A stretch of 64,000 nucleotides of DNA, taken from positions 25,923,001 through 25,987,000 of the forward strand of contig CP142461.1 of assembly GCA_038049695.1 (NCBI GenBank). Direction: 5' to 3'. This stretch comes from Cinnamomum chago. Lineage: Eukaryota; Streptophyta; Magnoliopsida; Laurales; Lauraceae. A program made the position numbers and the translations under genes. Below, one piece after another: positions 60,724 to 64,000 of this stretch; the first letter of the stretch is position 1; each line of letters starts with the position of its first letter. The notes beneath the pieces were generated by a model that made no database searches, was not told where the DNA came from, and saw only the letters and a list, made by a program, of their open reading frames with translations.

Positions 60724-63308
60724 GAGTACGGCACTTGAAACTTTATTTTCTATTAAAGCTCGATCCTTGAGTTTTCTAGAAGGAGTATTTGCACCGAGGG
60801 TCGTATGAAACATATAGTATAGTGAACAATTTCGCATAGATACATTGATTGTGTTTTCGTGCAGAGGTTTCGTACAACGCGCCCGAAGTTCGGGTTTTAG
60901 CCTTTTCAGACGTAAGACATCCTGAAGTGTTTACCAAACCCAAGATTCACATGAAACCCGTTTCAAACCGAAAAGAATCTCGAAATAACCTACAATGCGC
61001 ATCTCAGCCAGAATCTCTTCAATTGGATTTCGACGCGTAAGACTAGAGTACGACACTTGAAACCCTATTTCCTATTAAAGCCTGATCCTAGAGTTTTCTA
61101 GAAGGAGTATTTCCACCGAGGGTCGCATGAAACACATAGTAGAGTCAACAGTTTCGCATATATACATTGATTGTGTTTTCGTGCAAAGGTTTCGTACAAC
61201 GCGCCTGAAGTTCGGGTTTTAGCGTTTTCAGACGTAAAACTTCATGAAGTGTTTACCAAACCCAAGATTCACCCGACACCAGTTTCAAACCGAAAAGAAT
61301 CTCGAAATAACCTACAGTGCGCATCTCAGCCCAGAATCTCTTCAATTGGATTTCGAGGCGTAAGACTAGAGTACGACACTTGAAACCCTTTTTTCTTTTA
61401 AAAATGGATCCCGTAGTTTTCTAGAAGGAGTATTTGGACCAAGAGTCGCATGAAACACATTGTAGAGTCAACAACTTCGTAAAGCTACATTCTTTGAGTT
61501 TTCATACAAACGTTCCGTATGACGCATCCGAAGTTCGACTTTTAGCCTTTTCAGTCACAGAACTCCCTGAAGTGTTTACAAAACCCAAGATTCGCCCGAA
61601 ACCCGTTTTAAAACGAAAAGAATCTCGAAATAACCTACAATGCGCAACTCAGCCCCGAATCCTTTCAATTGGATTTCGAGGCGTAAGACTAGAGTACGAC
61701 ACTTGAAACCTTATTTTATATTAAAGCTCAATCCTAGAGTTTTCCAGAAGGAGTTTTTGCACCGAGGGTTGCGTGAAACACTTATTATAGTCAACAATTT
61801 CGCATAGATACATTGATTGTGTTTTCAGGCAAAGGTTTCGTACAACGCGCCCGAAGTTCGGGTTTAGCCTTTTCAGACGTAAAACTTCCTGAAGTGTTTA
61901 CCAAACCCAAGATTCACATGTAACCCGTTTCAAACCGAAAAGAATCTCGAAATAACCTACAATGCGCAACTCAGTCCAGAATCCTTTCAATTGGATTTCG
62001 AGGCGTAAGACTAGAGTACGACACTTGAAATCTTATTTCCTATTAAAGCCCGATCCTAGAGTTTTCTAGAAGGAGTATTTTTACCGAGGGTCGTATGAAA
62101 CACATAGTATAGTCAACAATTTTCGCTTAGATACAATGATTGTGTTTTCGTGCAGAGGTTTCGTACAACGCGCCCGAAGTTCGGGTTTTAGCCTTTTTAC
62201 ACGTAAAACTTCCTAAAGCGTTTACCAAACCCAAGATTCACCCGAAACCCGTTTCCAACCGAAAAGAATGTCGAAATAACCTACAGTGCGCATCCCAGCC
62301 CAGAATCTCTTCAATTGGATTTCAAGGCGTAAGACTAGACTACGACACTTAAAACCCTTTTTTCTTTTAAAACTCGATCCCGGAGTTTTCTAGAAGGAGT
62401 ATTTGGACCGAGAGTCGCTTGAAACACATAGTTGAGTCAACAACTTCGTAAAGCTCCATTGATTGAGTTTTCGTACAGAAGTTCCGTACGACTCTTCCGA
62501 AGTTCGACTTTTTAGCCTTTTCAGTCCCAAAATTCCCTGAAGTGTTTACCAAACCCAAGATTCACCCGAAAGCATTTTCAAACTGAAAAGAATCTCGAAA
62601 TAACCTACAAGGCGCAACTCAGCCCAGAATCATTTCAATTGGATTTCGGGGCGTAAAACTAGAGTACAACACTTGAAACCTTATTTTCTATTAAAGCTCG
62701 ATCCTAGAGTTCTCTAAAAGGAGTATTTGCACCGAGGGTCGCATGAAACACATAGTATAGTCAACAATTTCGCATAGATACATTGATTGTGTTTTCGTGC
62801 AGAGGTTTCGTACAACGCGCTCGAAGTTCTAGTTTTAGCCGTTTCAATCGTAAAACTTCCTACAGTATTTCCCAAACCCAAGATTCACCCGAAACCCATT
62901 TCAAGCCGAAAAGAATCTCGAAATAACCTATAATGCGCAACGCAGCCCAGAATCTCTTCAATTGGATTTCGAGGCGTAAGACTAGAGTACGACACTTGAA
63001 ACCCTTTTTTCTTTTAAAACTCGATCGCGGAGTTTTCTAGAAGGAGTATTTGGACTGAGGGTCGCATGAAACACATAGTAGAGTCAAAAACTTCGTAAAG
63101 CTACATTGATTGAGTTTTCATACAGAAGTTCTGTACGATGCTTCCGAAGTTCGACTTTTAGCGTTTTCTAGAGGCAGAACTCCCTGAAGTGTTTACCAAA
63201 CCCAAGATTCACCCGAAACCCGTTTCAAACCGAAATGAATCTCGAAATAACCTACAATGCGCAACTCAGACCACAATCCTTTCAATAGGATTTCGAGGCG
63301 TAAGACTA
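60724..63308 (+). repeat. HOR unit U20, 8-mer lacking G (2585 bp)
   Basis: Order A-B-C-D-E-(F/H)-I-J. It differs from the U15-U17 8-mers in both the monomers lost and the junction. The extra base relative to 2584 follows from the monomer lengths (E 324, F/H 324, J 324). Private: GATTCGCCCG in C near 61593. Confidence 0.95.
62338..62661 (+). repeat. Hybrid monomer F/H, crossover junction in U20
   Basis: It starts as F (GTCGCTTGAAAC, CATAGTTGAG, TACGACTCTTCC) and becomes H at CGACTTTTTAGCC, then GTCCCAAAATTCCC, CGAAAGCATTTTC and GATTTCGGGGCG. The last F-specific base is 62493 and the first H-specific base about 62509. The exchange therefore lies in roughly 15 bp around the conserved CGAAGTTCG dyad. 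Two monomers were lost. Confidence 0.94.
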
Positions 63309-64000
63309 GAGTACGGCACTTGAAACTTTATTTTCTATTAAAGCTCGATCCTTGAGTTTTCTAGAAGGAGTATTTGCACCGAGGGTCGTATGAAACATAT
63401 AGTATAGTGAACAATTTCGCATAGATACATTGATTGTGTTTTCGTGCAGAGGTTTCGTACAACGCGCCCGAAGTTCGGGTTTTAGCCTTTTCAGACGTAA
63501 GACATCCTGAAGTGTTTACCAAACCCAAGATTCACATGAAACCCGTTTCAAACCGAAAAGAATCTCGAAATAACCTACAATGCGCATCTCAGCCAGAATC
63601 TCTTCAATTGGATTTCGACGCGTAAGACTAGAGTACGACACTTGAAACCCTATTTCCTATTAAAGCCTGATCCTAGAGTTTTCTAGAAGGAGTATTTCCA
63701 CCGAGGGTCGCATGAAACACATAGTAGAGTCAACAGTTTCGCATATATACATTGATTGTGTTTTCGTGCAAAGGTTTCGTACAACGCGCCTGAAGTTCGG
63801 GTTTTAGCGTTTTCAGACGTAAAACTTCATGAAGTGTTTACCAAACCCAAGATTCACCCGACACCAGTTTCAAACCGAAAAGAATCTCGAAATAACCTAC
63901 AGTGCGCATCTCAGCCCAGAATCTCTTCAATTGGATTTCGAGGCGTAAGACTAGAGTACGACACTTGAAACCCTTTTTTCTTTTAAAAATGGATCCCGTA
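63309..64000 (+). repeat. HOR unit U21, partial (A, B and 47 bp of C)
   Basis: A is 63309-63630, B is 63631-63953, and C is cut at the window end. B has the later AAGATTCACC marker. The array evidently continues beyond the window. Confidence 0.95.

Larger units (their letters stand above)
1..64000 (+). repeat. Satellite DNA array: 323-bp monomers in a 10-monomer higher-order repeat
   Basis: The whole window is head-to-tail copies of one roughly 323-bp monomer in a single orientation. Ten diverged monomers (A-J) form a 3230-bp unit that recurs almost unchanged; U1 and U2 differ at only about ten bases by eye. Monomers inside one unit differ far more, roughly 10-25% by eye. Monomer starts are set here at the GAGTAC-like hexamer followed by the CACTTGAAA-like stretch; this phase is arbitrary. 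No inverted block and no non-satellite insert was seen. The family was not recognised. A centromeric, pericentromeric or subtelomeric location is inferred from the HOR architecture alone. Confidence 0.98.

Noticed and set aside
42957-63308. Irregular units as pure assembly artefact
   Set aside because: Cannot be excluded without reads. However, junctions are in register, hybrids have single clean switch points, and linked markers such as GAAAG in U14-U18 agree with the structure, which favours real events.
1-64000. CRISPR array
   Set aside because: Repeats are about 323 bp with no alternation of short repeats and unique spacers, and the HOR architecture is eukaryotic.
1-64000. Tandem rDNA, histone or other gene cluster
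   Set aside because: No rRNA, tRNA or long coding sequence is recognisable in the 3230-bp unit; it resolves entirely into related 323-bp monomers.
1-64000. LTR or other mobile element as the source of the 3.2-kb period
   Set aside because: No terminal repeats, target-site duplications, polyprotein or transposase frame; the period is explained by ten monomers.

Overview
The window is one uninterrupted block of tandemly repeated satellite DNA. No gene, RNA gene, transposon or other non-satellite sequence was seen on either strand. The basic monomer is about 323 bp. Ten diverged monomers, here named A to J, form a higher-order repeat (HOR) of 3230 bp. Both window edges fall inside the array, which must continue on each side. 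The window holds 198 complete monomers plus 47 bases of one more. This architecture (nearly identical multimeric units made of divergent monomers) is known from eukaryotic centromeric, pericentromeric and some subtelomeric arrays, so the source is a eukaryotic chromosome. The taxon cannot be fixed from sequence alone. A hand count of monomer A gives 131 G+C in 322 bases and 19 CpG, against about 13 expected, so CpG is not depleted.

Layout. From 1 to 42956 the array is regular: units U1-U3 and U5-U13 are 10-mers of 3228-3231 bp. The one exception is U4 (9691-13888), a 13-mer produced by an unequal crossover between monomers D and A. From 42957 to 63308 it is strongly rearranged: a 5-mer (U14), three consecutive 8-mers of 2584 bp lacking I and J (U15-U17), a 10-mer that begins with the same I/A hybrid monomer (U18), a 16-mer (U19) and a differently built 8-mer (U20). 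U21 begins at 63309 and is cut by the window end. Every rearrangement keeps the 323-bp register and leaves a hybrid or precisely joined monomer at the junction.

History read from the sequence. The monomers fall into two head types. Type 1 is A, B, D, E, G and I; type 2 is C, F, H and J. Their order suggests an older 1-2 dimer array that became a 12-monomer unit and then lost two monomers, one at the A|B junction and one inside D, which has a type-1 head and a type-2 tail. Shared single-base markers divide the HOR units into local groups: U1-U6, U7-U9, U10-U12 and U13-U20, with U14-U18 as a tighter clade. U12 is a mosaic of its left and right neighbours, and one E monomer in U19 carries an internal B tract like a gene conversion.

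The short open frames of 60-111 codons that recur in every monomer are not genes. Most have TTG starts, they recur once per monomer, and a 323-bp period is not divisible by three. Possible functional elements are limited to a motif resembling the CENP-B box, a conserved CGAAGTTCG dyad and a TTCTAGAA palindrome. All three are inferences from sequence resemblance.
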